DNA from: Isoetes taiwanensis
Taxonomy: Eukaryota; Streptophyta; Lycopodiopsida; Isoetales; Isoetaceae
Direction: 5' to 3'
Assembly (NCBI GenBank): GCA_021234155.1
Contig: JAJEKV010000054.1
Location: 122,001-186,000, forward strand
DNA length: 64,000 bases
Positions within the stretch are counted from its first letter, which is position 1; the number at the start of each line of letters is the position of its first letter. The translations under genes were made by a program, and so were the position numbers. Under the pieces are notes generated by a model. That model did not search any database and was not told where the DNA came from. It saw nothing but the letters and a program-made list of their open reading frames with translations. Below, piece after piece: positions 33,739 to 46,705 of this stretch.

Positions 33739-33932
33739 CGAAAAGATTCTCCCACTAGTCCGAAAAGATTCTCCCACTAGTCCTCAAGTTCTGGCGACCA
33801 TTGAGCGATGGAGGTTTCACTACAAATCTCTAAGGCACTAACAATGGGGTTGAAGATCCTACACGATCATTCCTCTCTTTGTCTGCACAAAATCTGACAC
33901 GATCATTCCTCCCTTTGTCTGCACAAAATCTG
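33739..33932. repeat. Two adjacent tandem duplications (22 and 36 bp)
   Basis: A perfect 22-bp unit starting CGAAAAGATTCTCCC occurs at 33739-33760 and 33761-33782. A 36-bp unit starting ACACGATCATTCC occurs at 33861-33896 and 33897-33932 with one or two changes. Both lie just before an unassigned 105-codon plus-strand frame (33879-34196), which the 36-bp unit extends into as an in-frame repeat. Confidence 0.88.
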
Positions 33933-34685
33933 CTAGTGGTCTCTCCTATTGCAACAACCAACCAAGTAGTAGCAGTACCAAGTTTTGAGCAAATGTACTT
34001 CTACGTCCCAGTAGAATCACAAGCAGATACTACATGTTTTACTGTCCCAAGTCGTGATGACTGCATACAAGAATTGTGTGAGCAATTGATTGCCAAATCA
34101 AACAATGTGATACATGAACACCCTGCCCATTATCAGATCAGAACTACTGCATATTTCTGTCATCCCGTCCAGGCTAGGGTCTATTCATCACTTTAGTCCT
34201 TTCATAAGGACCATGAAATCCAGGATAAGAGTGCTTCCAAAGCAGAAAGCAATAGCAGCCCACAAGAACATGATCATTCACTTCAGGTTCCTTCTTGTAA
34301 TATACCATTTGAGAGCTCAGTCAAAGAGGCTGGTGATCTCACTATATCTCCTTTATTATGAAATGCAGCAGAATCGTTACACTTGCAACCAAGATAGTGA
34401 AGGATCTGACATTCTTTTAGGCTATACAATGATAAAGAAAACATAGGAGAATGCCATTTATTCACAAGGTCAAGATTAAGGGAACAATCCAATTGCATGA
34501 AAAGCAGCAGATACCTGTACCGTCAGCATACATGATCTAATACATGTGATATGGCATAGCACATTCCGGGTAGGGAGTGAACATGACTCGTTATTTCCCT
34601 GCTTGCAATTTATTTGTGGTCCTCCAAGACACATACAAGACTCTTGTTTGCCTGGTAAAATATGTGTTTATGTCATTACTCCAAA

Positions 34686-34990
34686 GCAAATAAATCAATC
34701 GAATTTATATTACAAAATAGGCAACGTGAATTTACAAAATAGACAACGCGAATTTACCACAGTTCTCTTATCTTGTGCATCCTTCCCGCAACATCCATAC
34801 TGTCTCATCTAGCACTTCAGAAGCCTGCACAGCATAAAAGAAAACGCAAATAAATCAATCAAATTTATGTTACAAAATAGGCAACATAAATTTACCACAG
34901 TTCTCTTATCTTGTGCATCCTTCCCCGCAACCTCCATATTATCTCATCCAGCCTTGCAGAAGCCTGCACAACATAAACGAAACCTGAGCA
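34686..34990. repeat. About 160-bp tandem duplication
   Basis: 34686-34845 and 34846-34990 start with GCAAATAAATCAATC and share the blocks TTACCACAGTTCTCTTATCT and TTGTGCATCCTTCC. The first copy has an extra internal AATTTAC(A/C) repeat. No coding region is evident. Confidence 0.85.
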
Positions 34991-37900
34991 ACAAAATCAG
35001 CATTTATAGAAGTAATAAACAAAATCCAGGTTACCATCAAATTTTAACCAAAATTCGGAGACCGGTTATTATCCACAAGTTCAGGAGACCTAACAAATTT
35101 GAGGAAGAAAGTATGAATAAATAACCATGGTAAAACAGAAATTCTCAAACTCAGCAAAAAAATTCGCATAAAAGAGAGATCATAAGGCAAAATTGTAGTT
35201 GCACAAAAGGAAAAATAATTTGCTGGAGACAGAAAAATGAATGTGGCTCCGTTGCCGGGACCCTGTTCATTTGAGCAGGGTTTTATTCCCCATATAAATC
35301 CTGGTTCCTGATTTGTTTGAAGAGCAAGAGCAGGTGCATCATGAGATATTTTCTAAAAGATCCATACTTATTCAGTGTTATCAGTAATGATGCAGTCATA
35401 GTCTGAGAAAGCCGAATATATTCTGAAGCAAATTTTTGGTGGATTTTATCTGCAAGAGAAACAATTCAACCGGCCAAAAGATGTGAAGAGAAGATACCTC
35501 GGTTCATCCCTGCATCTGCAGACTCCATCAACAAAAAACATGGTGGTTTCTGTGCAAAACGAATTGAAGCATCTAGTCCATGCTCTGCCCTGTTCGTCTG
35601 GTCTGACAGATCTGCAAGGAAATAATATGGTCAGCCTGCTTATCTTTGGCATTCCAAAGCACATTACTCTCCCACATCCTTATTTCATGCCGGATTTGCC
35701 AGGAAATTGTTATAGCCATGTACTGCTCTGCTTTTCTATGCTTACCTACAATGCAAAGGTGGATTTGCAAGAAGTGCACGCCATATCTCTGAACCAAGCG
35801 AAAGCTTTTCACCTATTTCGCTGCTGCCTTCCTTCTTACTTACACAAACCCGACTTCTCTGCCGCTTTCCCGCATTTCCTCCACCGCTGGACTGTAGGGA
35901 ATGGCTCCGCCATATCTGCTTTCCCATTGCTCTTTTTTCCCTTTCCGTTTCATATGGCTGATAACCTCACCTGCTATCCACCTATTTCATTTAAACCTTG
36001 GTGCTTCATCATATTTATTTTCTTTCGAATTGCTCCTTTGCCCCATGATCACTTCCTATGCCCAAAATATATTTTGAAGTTGAAGTTTTTGGCCGAAGGG
36101 ACCGGCCGTGTTTGTTTGGGCATTCATGTTGGCTCAAATGTTGGCACATTTGGCCAACATTAAGAAACCACTATTTTTTAATGTTTGGGCAATGTTGAAC
36201 AGGGTCTAGATTTTATGGTGAAAGTTAGGCCAGTTGCAAGAGGGAACATGGGGAGATTGGACCTCGTGTTAAAGGCAACTTGTCAACGGAGCCTAGACTT
36301 AATCCATAGTTCCTAAAGCATGTCCTATGAATGGCCACATTCTATGATTTTAAAAACTGCAATGTGGCCACTTAACTCCCTAAGGTACATGCCGAAAATA
36401 GTGCCGAAGAAAGACTTTGTGCCTACATTTCCAAAGGCCCTATGAACCATGTCTGATTATCTGTCAAATTGTCACTCGATCCTATTTTTCAAACACCCAT
36501 GTCAAAACCAACATTATGCATGCTCCATGCCCATTATGTTTGTATACCCATGCACTATACTCCCCTAGAGTTCTTGGTCCATGTTATCCTACTTACCCTG
36601 CAGAAGTTATGCTCCAATGGTTACATGCCACAAAGTCCATATTTTCTGATAATATGGATCAGTTTACACAACGATCTGGGCTGTCAAACTTACAACTGGT
36701 CAAATCATAGGGTTCTGGGCGTGATCCGTTTGGCAAGGAAGGGTGTCATCCTTTGTTCCTTGGAGCTGTTCAAGACCATATGGGTGCATATTTTAACTTT
36801 GTAAGGCCAAAAATAGCATTTGAGATAGCTTGTCCTGTATATCTCCATAATCTTGCTTCAGTTTAGGGTTCAACTACCAATGTAAAAACCACTTAGTCTT
36901 CGTTTTTCCTCATTGTCTAATGATATATAGCCACGTGGCGATGTTTCATTTCTAAAATCTCCATCAACCATGCCTCCACGCTTCATGTGTCGGCATGGTT
37001 TCCACACTGGACATTCCTGTATACATAACATCCAAACAAAGTACAACTTCCATAGTTGGTTCGAACTAAAAAAGACCCAAAAAGAATAAGGGAAGAGGCA
37101 ATGAAATAAACTTCAAACAAGACTGAGACAAAAAACATCTTGAAGAACGTGTATGTTCAAATATGCCTAACCATTCTTTAGGGACCAATATAGCTTGAGG
37201 CACCTGGTAATTTCACCATTCCTCAAAACCTCAATTGCAAAATGAGAACATGGGAAGCAGAGTTTTCTAAGCCAACTAACAAAAGTATATTATACGCTAT
37301 TGTGAAAAGACGGAACTTCTATAAAAATATTGAGCTATTATCATACCTATAAACGAGATGAAACATTGTCATTTTGCTAGAATCCTTGAAGTGACGTTAT
37401 AAATATCTAGCTAGGCCATTATGTAACATTTTTTTTTCTTGGAACTTTCAAATTGCATGTACAAAATCGATTTTGTCATTTTGTTTCCCTTATAATGCTT
37501 AATAGTTCTCTAGTGCTTTTTGGGTTGCCCCTGGGACAAACCTTTGTTTGATGGTGGGGGTGGCAATGAGCAATTACTCGTCTTGTTTAGGACAGTTTTT
37601 TACATGTTCAAAAGCAATATTTTTGGTGTTTCACTAATTGGTAGGGATGCTTTTGACACTTGCTAAAAACACAAGATAGATAGATAGATATTATTTTAAC
37701 GTCCACAGAGGAAGATGTCCCTATGAAATCCACAAAATATAGAAAGAATTTGGGCTCATAAGCTCTTATTTCAAAGGTAAATTGTTTATTAGAAGGTATC
37801 TCAGCTGTAGACTACACTCTTGTTGTTGGCCTCACGTTAAAGTACATAAGATCTGCACTGTTTGCATTGGAAAACTTGACATGGCTGTCTTTGTTTAGGA

Positions 37901-38749
37901 CTGTCTTGTTTATTGATATGTGTGTCGTTTTGCACAACAAACCTCTGGCTATGCCAAAAAGACTTGAAGCAAGGGCCTTATGATGGCTTAGCTCCCATCC
38001 TCTTCTGGATCTTGCTGAACATAAATCAAACATCAATTTTTGCTCTTTTTCGGCCTCAACACACCACACACCTCTTGGACAATATTTCTATGGCCTTCTC
38101 AAAGTCGAAACTAGTCCATGCTATTATCTCGATATTTTCTGCCATATAATTGACTTGAAGGAAACTGTTGGCATTCAAGAACTTGCAGTGTTTTATTTCT
38201 TTATGGTAGAGCCTTGATGTCCAAAGAAGACGGGGAATCAAGGCCAAATTCAATTAAATATATGGAACAAACTTTCAAAGTATGCACGAAAGTCTCAGTT
38301 TATGTGGTGAAAAAGTGCTCAAGCAGAAACAGGACCAACTTAAATTTACCATTCTCAAATATACAATTGTTGGGACCTTTTTGAATTCAATATAATGATA
38401 ACAACTACAAAATGGAGCATGTCCAAGGAATTACCCCGGTGATTCAGAGCAAAAACTCTGGCAATTCAGAGCAAAAATAGAACATGTTCAAGATTTTCTG
38501 GCACGGACATGGGATCTTTATCATGGCTATGAGGCAGAAGATAGATAGGTAGGTAGGTAGGTTGATGTTCATGTTGGTGACATGTCGTGGTTAGTGCATT
38601 ATTTTCTTACAAAAACTGGATTGCAATAGTTAGTGGTAAGGTACTAGGACACTTCAAGTTCGAATTCCTGTGTTGAGAAAGTAGGAATTGTTCTTAAAAA
38701 AAGAAAAAAAGTAGGGAAGCATTGTTTAGAAAAATAGTGCTACATTCGA

Positions 38750-39340
38750 AGATTTTAAACATAATAGTTGCTATTACTAGTTAATATATAAAAACTAGTA
38801 ATGATATTAAGGACTAAGACAATTGTGTAATATAGATGCAAAAAGCTAGATTATAAAAAACTATTAACAAGCATAGGAAATAACTTCTTTGCAAAAGCCA
38901 ACATGGTTTTTGAACTAACAACAAAAACTTGATAGTATAAAAATTATGTTGAAAAACATATACGATAACGACAACTAGTATCTGAGAGCATCCAAAATTA
39001 TAATATTGAAAAAACATATGTAAAAAGCATCTGAAGAATTAATGATGATTTTAAGAAACCATTAAATTTAAGATCTAGAATGCGTATAATTACATATGCT
39101 TAAAACACATCTTTCAAACTAATAGTCATTTCAAAAAACCATTGTACTGTGTAGAATTTATGTAATTAAACATGATATGAACTAGCAATGATTTTATAAA
39201 ATCAATGTATGCTTAGAAACCATCTTACAAACTAGTGATAATTTATATAAACTAGTTTAAATTTTAGAATTAGTATAAAAAGTATGATATGAACTACTAA
39301 TAATTTTGCAAAACCATCAAAGGCACATGGTTTTTATTGA
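38750..39340. repeat. Degenerate AT-rich tandem array
   Basis: A phrase like AACTA(G/A)TAATGATTTTA followed by AAACCAT recurs about every 70-80 bp at least six times, with strong divergence (for example near 38795, 39038, 39117, 39180, 39235 and 39290). It looks like an old tandem repeat. Copy number and exact period need alignment. Confidence 0.6.
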
Positions 39341-40619
39341 CATTATGAATTGTTGTATAAAAAAACCATATACAAACTGGTTTTCATGTTGATTTTTTAT
39401 GCAAGTTCATTTTTGGGGGCCTTGTGAAGGGTCACATAATCAGAAGGCATTTGCAGATCCTTTTTCCTACTTGCAATCACAACAACTCGAGACAATCTAG
39501 TTAGAGGGCTTCTACTAGGAAGCTATGTCTGTACATTCTTGTTACTGCCACAAATATTGCAATTGCAACAACCGTGGAAAATGGCCAGCAACTCCAATGC
39601 TTCTGTCTCAGCCAACATAGTCCAAAAATGAGAAGATAATTTCAATGGGGATGTGGCATTTATAAACACCATACATTTTTCTCAATGTTACAACAAATTT
39701 GCAAGGCTAAAATCTTAAAAGCAACAGCAAAATACACAACCTAAAGATTCATGTGACTTTCCAGTACAAGCTGGCCAACAATGAGCTCACATTAAAGAGA
39801 GTCCTCTAACCAAAATTCCACCATACATAACCCTTGGAAGTAGGCATGTGTGCCAAACGATTCAACATCAGACCCCTTTAAAAAGACAAATCGCCAAAGC
39901 TTGCGCATTCATGCCATCACTCCAAGCAATTTAAACAAGCTGCTTTGAGAAGAAGTTGTGTATTACCATATCAATTAATCATCTAATAACAGAGATATAC
40001 AATACTAGCCTGCCATTTATTGAGTGATGCAACATGCTGTCAATGTTCTCAGCAGGATCTTGGCAGTCACAAAGAAAATATGTGACACAATTCAGACGCA
40101 TATGCGTACAGATAATGTCATAGTAGAACCAAGAGCTTGTACGTCTCGACTTCAGATCTATCAATTTAACATCAAAATCCAGCATCATTATTCATCAAAG
40201 TTTTTAACAAAGTTAAAACATTCACATGCATCTTACCTTCTTTATGTAAAGTATCATATGTACACAGACATTACCATCATGCCAACTTATCTGAATGCTT
40301 TGTTATGAAATAGCATACTGTATTTTTTGGGACATCATGCAAGCCCAAGTGAGATAGAAAACTAGCGTGAGCGTGACTGTAGCAAATAATTTAACAACTA
40401 TGCGTTTCTCATCGAGAGCTATACATTGTTTAGTTCTTGCATGCATATCACTTTGTTCTGTGAACAAATCTGTACTAATCAATATGTAGTGCATGCAACA
40501 TAGAGACGACAAGTACCAAGCATATACAATAGAATTAACTACTCTTTGAACATTGTTAGATGCACATAAAAAACCAAAGTTGCTCCGATAATTGAGACTA
40601 AATATATGTTACCAATGGT

Positions 40620-40950
40620 TGCATCCCCAAAGCAACTGCACATGAACCTGCAACTTGCAACTACAACTAAACCTGCAATTGCAGCTGTCATTCTATACAT
40701 GCAACTGGCATTACGTATGCCACTATCTACACCTGCATCTGCAACTGCAACTGCAAATAGGTTGTACCTGCAACTATAACTATCAAAATTTTAAATGTAC
40801 TTTACTTTGTTAGCAGCAATGCAACACCAACTACAACTTACAACCGTAACCATCTACTTCATCTGTAACTAAACAAACCACCTACACCGCACTTCTATCG
40901 TATTTCATCTGTACTGCAATACCAACTACGACTACTGCACAAACCAAGTG
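40620..40950. repeat. CTGCAA/ACTGCAA-rich simple repeat tract
   Basis: Imperfect repeats of CTGCAACT and related hexamers (for example GCAACTGCAACTGCAAAT near 40745) run for about 300 bp, with interspersed CCTGCAAC and ACTACAAC variants. No coding value is seen. Confidence 0.6.
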
Positions 40951-41229
40951 GGAATGAAATGGCTTAAGCAATAGTTCCACTAATACTGAATTGCTTTGGA
41001 TTAAAGCTACCAATTCACAAAAAAAATCCATGTAGTTCATCATTATGCAACATGAGATCAATATGTCAAAATCAAATTAAGCAGAGCTATTGATTGTTCA
41101 TATATACGAGTAAAAGTTACCCATACATTTTACACAATGCCTACGAGCACACTTATGATAATACTAGTCATGCCGTTTGATTTTTCATGTTAAGTTTACA
41201 AAAGCTTCTTCAATATCAGATTATTATCA

Positions 41230-42470
41230 CGTCCAATGGTAATAATGAATACAAGGAAGAAGTGTAATGGATCTTGGCTTCAAAGATGCCACAAAGCGCA
41301 TCAATCTACACCTTCCTCCTCAGCCCTCGGGATCCCTGATCCCCCCACGGTGTTGCAGTCTTCCTTGAAGACTTAGATTGATGTTTGCAATCAGATATTT
41401 GCCCAAGAACTTGCTTACAGCAGGTTTACAGCAGGCTGCCCACTTCAAGAGAAGATGGGTCTTATATACAAAGCCCCAAACTGGGATATGAAGGGCTCTC
41501 CCTGAACCCCAAGGGCCTATTTCACCAAATCGATCCCTCTCCTAGCTTCTAGATCCCTCTTGGGATCAAATCGACCTCTGAAAGGGGGATTCGTGAGGCT
41601 GCCCATACCACAGCCCAGCCCTATGGCTGTTGGCTTGCCCACCCAATCGGGCTATGCCACCTCACCTCTTTAATGAGGGATTTGTTTGCATAGCTAAGGA
41701 TTTTTAATTTAGTTTACCTTTTGCCCCATGTATCTTAACATGTTCATAGCATACCTCCCCCTTTCAAATCCTTGGTCCCCAAGGATTGTGGGAGTGTATT
41801 TCGAAACCCGTTCCTTGGGTCACCTCGTGACCATAGTTTCGTCATCTAGTCCCTTCAGAAACCCGTTCCCCGAGTCACCTCGTGACCATGGTTTCGTAGC
41901 TCATAGTTTGCGGACGTCCTTACTTGCCATCCCTGATGCAAGCCCATAATTTATTGTACTAGGTAACTAACCTCACGTTGACTCAACTAATCTTTCCGTG
42001 ACTTCCACGGATTTTGAGTTAAATGAGGGTTTTGCTGCACGTACTCTTCACTCTCCCATGTGGCCTCGGAGAGTGATTGACCTCGCCACAAGATCAAGTA
42101 CTCTGCAATATCTCTATTGCGCAGCTTCCGAGTGCGAGTGTCTAGAATCGCCTCAGGAGTTACCTCAGAGCTAAGGGCTAGGGGTATTGTCCCTGGAGCA
42201 ATTACATTGTCCGTGGACAATATTGCTTTCTTGAGTTGGCTTACATGGAATACATGATGCACTCCTATTCCATCTGGAAGCTCCAACTCACATGCTGTCT
42301 CATTGATCCTTCTTAACACTTTGAAGGGTCCAGCATATCGGGGCGTCAATTTGGGAATCTTTCCCTTGACCAGTGGCTTCAAGGTCCCAACCTTGAGTGC
42401 CGAGGGGTAAACTATTCGTAAGAATACATATTCACCTTCTTTGAAGGTTAGCTCTCTACGATGTTAAACT
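41230..42470 (-). mobile_element. 3' end of a chromodomain Ty3/gypsy element
   Basis: On the minus strand the integrase C-terminus and chromodomain (42465-41987) are followed by an untranslated stretch and a purine tract, GAAAGGGGGAGG (complement of about 41756-41767). A likely 3' LTR then starts TATGCTATGAACATG. The LTR probably runs to about 41230, but the end is not defined. The untranslated part has two tandem copies of a segment with GTTCC..GGTCACCTCGTGACCA read on the plus strand (41801-41840 and 41859-41898). Confidence 0.7.
41987..42465 (-). pseudogene. Gypsy integrase C-terminus plus chromodomain
   Basis: The minus strand reads LTFKEGEYVFLRI, KGKIPKLTPRYAGPFKVL, ELPDGIGVHHVFHVSQLKK, then a chromodomain tail with AILDTRTRKLRNR, YLILWRGQSLSEATWE and a stop at 41987. 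The GPF/Y motif and the chromo core (W..Q...ATWE) are diagnostic for chromoviruses, whose chromodomain is thought to guide integration to marked chromatin. Only this 3' portion is present. A shift or stop separates it from anything upstream at about 42470. Confidence 0.85.
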
Positions 42471-43032
42471 GATCCAACTGAGCACAACCACCTATCTATG
42501 TATAAGAATGAATCTGAAGGTAAGTATGCCAAATCTGAAGGTAAGTATGCTAAAAAAGGGGAGGTTTGCGCATATAAAATACATTGATTTGTGTACCCGA
42601 AGTCTTTTTCATGTATGCAAAACAATATATTTTGCGTACACAAAAAAGAAAAGGGCATCCCCATTTACACTTTCGCATATGTGAAAAAAAACTTCATGCA
42701 CGCAAGACAATGTGTCTCATGTACGCAAAAAAAAAAAAAAAGGAAAAAAAAGGGAAAAGAAAAAAATTCATTTCCACATATTTTTGTCCACATACGCCAA
42801 ACGCACTATTTTGCATATCAGAAGTTGTTTTTTACGCAAAACATGTATTTCACTAAAGCAAAATTCAAAATAAAAATAAAAATAAAAAAATGTACTTTTA
42901 GTCCTTTTCATGTACCCAAAATTTTTTCGACGTCCCTTTTTTTGTGATCGTATTTTTGCCATATTATACTTCAAAATAGTGGCATATCATACGAATCGTA
43001 CGTATTAAATATGAAACGTTGAACTTATTCCA
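42471..43032. other. No gene seen; low-complexity, A-rich
   Basis: The tract has repeated phrases such as CGCATAT, GTACGCAAAA and (A)n runs (42728-42765), and AATAAAAATAAAAAT at 42870-42890. A 19-bp tandem pair (AATCTGAAGGTAAGTATGC) lies at 42509-42553. No coding sequence is credible despite open frames. Confidence 0.5.
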
Positions 43033-44130
43033 GGTCCTGCTGATAATTCCTGCTATCGTTAACTAACGTCCGCAATGTAAAAGTATGATCAATGGTTGAG
43101 TATTTGGGCCAGAATCCTGCTTGTACGAGGGCCCGTACCTCCGTCTCCTCCATCCACATCATCAACTGTTGCTCCGGAATACCGGCCAACATCTTTGTAA
43201 ACATCGAACTAACTATAATTTTTCAGTAATTGGCTGAGCAGTGAGGGTTATTTGCCTTGTAGATGGGAGCAACCTTACTAGTAGCCCACTGTATGGAAAA
43301 GCCTTCTTGTAATGCCCTGTTAAACAATGCAGTTAGGATGGGCACTATTGTTGGCCCTACCCATTTGAGCAGCTCTACCTGCATGCCGTCTAAATTTGAT
43401 GCCTTTCTATTGGCAAGGCACTTAAGCCCTCTGTACCTCAACCTCTGTAATTTTTAGCGTTGGGTCCATCTGTGCGGGTACTGCTGCTTGAACTTTCAGA
43501 GGATCATAGAGCTATTGCAAGTATTGTGCCCATCGCTCAGAAGTGATGTTTCCCGTAGGATATAGAAGCTTTCTTAGTACCTTTTACCAGAAGGTCCTGA
43601 GGTGACGGTCTAGAAGATAGAATATTTTCCTTTGATGCTTCGGAATATACCCGGCTTTCTTTCCCTTGAGAAAAGTATGGTATTGTCTGATTGCATGTGG
43701 GAGCAAAGCAGGATCAATGACCTGTTGAAGCCAGCGTTTAAGTTCTTTACATTTAGCATTAAACCACTGGTTACGAGAGAAGGTCGTTGTCCATGAAGTC
43801 CTTATCTCAAAGCATCTCTCGGCAATAGTCATAAGCACATCAACTATATGGCCAATCTGTCGTTGTATAGCATGAGATGCTGCAAAATATTCACTAGGTC
43901 AATTGTGAGCAGGTAGGCATAAGCCTCTGCATGGTCATAATCCAAGCGCAGCTGAGGCATGCAAGGAGTAGTAGCACAGGGGATCCGAATAGTCTGCCAA
44001 TCCAGTTGCAGGAAAACTGATTGGTGATTTGAGTCCACTTCTTCATCCCTACTGTTTGTTTCAGCACGAAGGTGGGTAGCCAAGTGTATATCATGCTCAG
44101 CTACGAGCACATAATCCACAACACTGGAGC
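43033..44130 (-). mobile_element. LINE fragment, endonuclease end to RT
   Basis: On the minus strand the end of an endonuclease (DYVLVAEHDIHLATHLRAE and DSNHQSVFLQLDW, 44119-43990), a linker (FSRNQWFNAKCKELKRWLQQ, about 43770) and the first RT blocks (SNLDGMQVELLKWVGPTIVP, ATSKVAPIYKANN and STIDHTFTLRTLV, 43400-43035) occur in LINE order. The sequence stops abruptly at about 43033, within RT. It is related in style to the LINE at 61.8-63.8 kb. Stops and shifts lie near 43840, 43560 and 43220. Confidence 0.8.
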
Positions 44131-44747
44131 CGCCCCTCTGGTTCTTCTATGTACAAGTGTAGCTGGCGAAGGATGGCCATTGTGCTACGCCATTGCAGAT
44201 AGATGAAACTATTGAGAAAGCTGCATGCCATCAACATTGGAAGAGGTACGTGTTCAAGGGAAGCACATCCATTTTCAAAACCTCCAAGTACAGGTACAAC
44301 AACACATGGAGAACAACGACACTCTATAACGCCAACATGCTCAAGTTCTTCTACCATTAGCAAATCATTGAGTCCTCAGTGACGGGCACGCTCACTATGT
44401 TTGGAGATCGCAACACGAGACCATCGTTCAGATAACCAACATATGTAGGCCATGCATGAATTTCTCTACAACCTACAGCAAAGCACATCACAAAGAGACT
44501 TCAAACAACCATACCAACAAGTCAAGGCCTCCACACGCTCCTCAATATCTCTCGACCACATATGAACAGACTTTGTGCCTGCACTCTGTGACATTGAGGA
44601 CTACTACTGGAGCAAATGCAGATGGACAGAATGGCACTCTCTTAAGAACACCCTCTAATGATGATTCATAATGAATTATACATTTTTCCTTCTTGTGATT
44701 TTTCCATTGTGTAAAGCCATAATCTATATGATTTGTTCTTAACATGG

Positions 44748-44837
44748 CATGGGTTTGTACCGAGATCAATCAAAACGAGTGTACTCATTATACATGGGTT
44801 TGTACCGAGATCAATCAAAATGAGTGTACTCATTTTC
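44748..44837. repeat. 45-bp tandem duplication
   Basis: Units 44748-44792 and 44793-44837 both start CATGGGTTTGTACCGAGATC and differ at about one to three bases. Confidence 0.88.
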
Positions 44838-44916
44838 AGTTATACCTATGCCTCAAACAAAATGACAATTAACATGCAATCCTCACGACTGCATGCCCTT
44901 ATTAACATAGAGAAAA

Positions 44917-45085
44917 CTACCAAAATGCCCCTACAAGTTTTGATAACTACCAAAATGCCTCTAAACATTTCAAATTCACCAAAATGCCCCTTTATACATA
45001 CCAAAATGAGCCTAAATACAGCGTATAAGAAAAGGCATTGTGGTAAATCCGAGAAATAAAAAAGGCATTTTGGTAGTTTTTGTGC
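44917..45085. repeat. CCAAAATGCC repeat group with inverted copies
   Basis: (A)CCAAAATGCC occurs four times in direct orientation between 44917 and 45007 at irregular spacing. GGCATTTTGGTAG occurs inverted at 45064-45076. CTACCAAAATGCC and GGCATTTTGGTAG would form a short stem, so this may be a degraded foldback element. Confidence 0.6.
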
Positions 45086-45590
45086 TAGGCAACGAACCAG
45101 ATTGAGGGATTTCTGGCTGGTAAACCAGCAGGCGGCGCTGCCATGAATGGCGTTAGCTGAAATGGCGCCGCCGATTGCCAGTTTATCGGGCTAAAAACCC
45201 CGAAATCCAACTGGCTACCAAATGTAAGACGGTGGTTTATAGAAATTTCGTCTTATTACCAATTGGCGATTTCGTTGTTTAGCTTCTAAATCTGTCGACT
45301 GAGCAAGAAACAGATGAAGCTTCTTCTGCCTCAACATAAAGCTTTAGGGATCGAGCATTCTTTCAAATTCTTTTGCCTTTGGCTTACTCAAACCCATTTC
45401 TAAACCGTATGATACTGGGAAAAAAATCTCGGGCCTTTCAAGATAAAGCTTCACTAATCAACGGAACAGAAATAAATGGAAACTTTAGGCAGATAAGTCC
45501 TGCCCTTATTTCTACTGCCGGATCTCAACTTCTTGCTCCACCCCTGTTGCTATGACCCTTGATGCTCTGCCGGATCTCAAGAACATGGGA

Positions 45591-46705
45591 TCAAGAACAT
45601 GAGCTAAACATGACGGGAGTATCCTGGATCATGGAGTACTTAGTTGCATCGAAGTCTTCAGAAAATATATCTCCCCTATCCACAATGAGATTGTGCAAGA
45701 TGCAACACGCGACAATTGTATTGCTCAACTTTTGGGGACTACCTCGATAAATGCGCCTAGTGAGAAGTCTCCATTGTCGCTTCAGTATCCCAAATGATCT
45801 CTCCACAACAATCCTAGTTGAAGAATGCATGAAATTATGATCCTTACTAGCAAATTTTTTAGGAAATGGCACAAGTAAACCTGGAACATAGTCATAGCCT
45901 TCGTCTGCAATCAAATATACAGGAATACCACCATAGGGTTTGCTAAATAGTGGCCCATTCAATCTGCTTCTACTCTAATAAGTCGACGAAAGCCCGAGTT
46001 AGACCAAACTCTTCTATCACTCACACAACCTGGAAAACCAACAAATATGTCCAAAAATTTGGTCTTTATATCTACAATCGCTTGCATTGTCATAGAATAT
46101 GCTCCCTTCCAATCATAATAATCTGCAGGATTGTCATTACTTGGTAACTCACAAGGTATGTGAGTGCAATCCAATGCGCCTACACAATTGGAGAAACCAT
46201 GATACATTCAGAATCCAGCTTTTACTTCTTCTAACGCTGCACCTTCAGGCTATAATATGACACTGTGAACAATGAACTGATCAAATATGTTAATGCACGT
46301 GGACTTCGCAACTCCAAAAGTTTATGATAATCCTAACCAAGAGTCACCACTAGCTAATCTGCGAAGACACAAGGCAACTTGTTTTTCTACTGTAATGTAC
46401 CTCCCCATAATTGTGTTCAAACCAGGAGGTGGATTTCTTTGCAAATCTTCTTCTACTAGGCTGCATACATACTTGAAAGTTGGGGCTGAAAGTTGGAAAT
46501 AGTCTTTCCATCCCATAGGATCATTATTCATAATCCCGTGGCCAAACATATTCCACCAGTGGAGGGAGCGAGGCTTAATGTAATAAGAACCTGTTTGAAT
46601 GCCTATCAATTCTTTCAAACGTAATTCTTTATCTATGAAGAGTAGAAGAGCTGCTCTTACATTTCTCAACTGCAACAATTGGACCACTGAGACTATGGAT
46701 GTCAA
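45591..46705 (-). pseudogene. PIF/Harbinger (HARBI1-like) nuclease, dead
   Basis: The minus-strand frame runs from RPRSLHWWNMFGHG-like N-terminal residues (about 46560) through GRYITVEKQVALCLRRLASG, NCVGALDCTHIPCELPS (first catalytic Asp), VDIKTKFLDIFVGFPGCVSD with RRVW (second Asp), YLIADEGYDYVPGLLVPF, and VVERSFGILKRQWRLL (catalytic Glu). That is the DDE nuclease order of HARBI1-like proteins. Three in-frame stops (near 46322, 46257 and 46208) and a one-base frameshift at about 45965 inactivate it. No Myb-like partner gene and no clear TIR with TWA duplication were found nearby. Confidence 0.88.

Larger units (their letters stand above)
34991..41229. other. 6.2 kb with no gene; repeats and AT-rich DNA
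   Basis: I find no supported gene. Minus-strand frames near 35446-35927 show a Cys/Arg-rich composition but no known motif. There are possible ends of a small element at 35261 and 36205 (GACCCTGTTCA and TGAACAGGGTC), GATA-type microsatellites at 37677-37692 and 38543-38563, a degenerate tandem array at 38750-39340, and a CTGCAA-rich tract at 40620-40950. Everything else is AT-rich and unassigned. Confidence 0.45.
44131..45590. other. No gene seen; short repeats
   Basis: Some of 44131-44370 on the minus strand may be more LINE endonuclease, too decayed to assign. The tract includes a 45-bp tandem duplication (44748-44837) and a CCAAAATGCC repeat group (44917-45085). 45090-45590 is unassigned and may be the 3' flank of the Harbinger remnant. 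Confidence 0.4.

Noticed and set aside
35483-36163. 226-codon plus-strand open frame
   Set aside because: Composition is irregular, no motif is recognisable, and it overlaps an equally long set of minus-strand frames and a possible element end.
36104-36206. A small MITE from GGCCGTGTTTGTTTGGGC to GAACAGGGTC
   Set aside because: Ends match only weakly as inverted repeats (GACC and GTTTGGGC parts); kept only as a possible element with the more distant left end.
40620-40950. CRISPR-like array of CTGCAACT
   Set aside because: No spacers and no constant repeat length; a degenerate simple repeat in a plant genome.
42584-42974. Lys-rich frames around 42.6-42.97 kb
   Set aside because: Products of poly(A) and AAATAAAA repeats, not genes.
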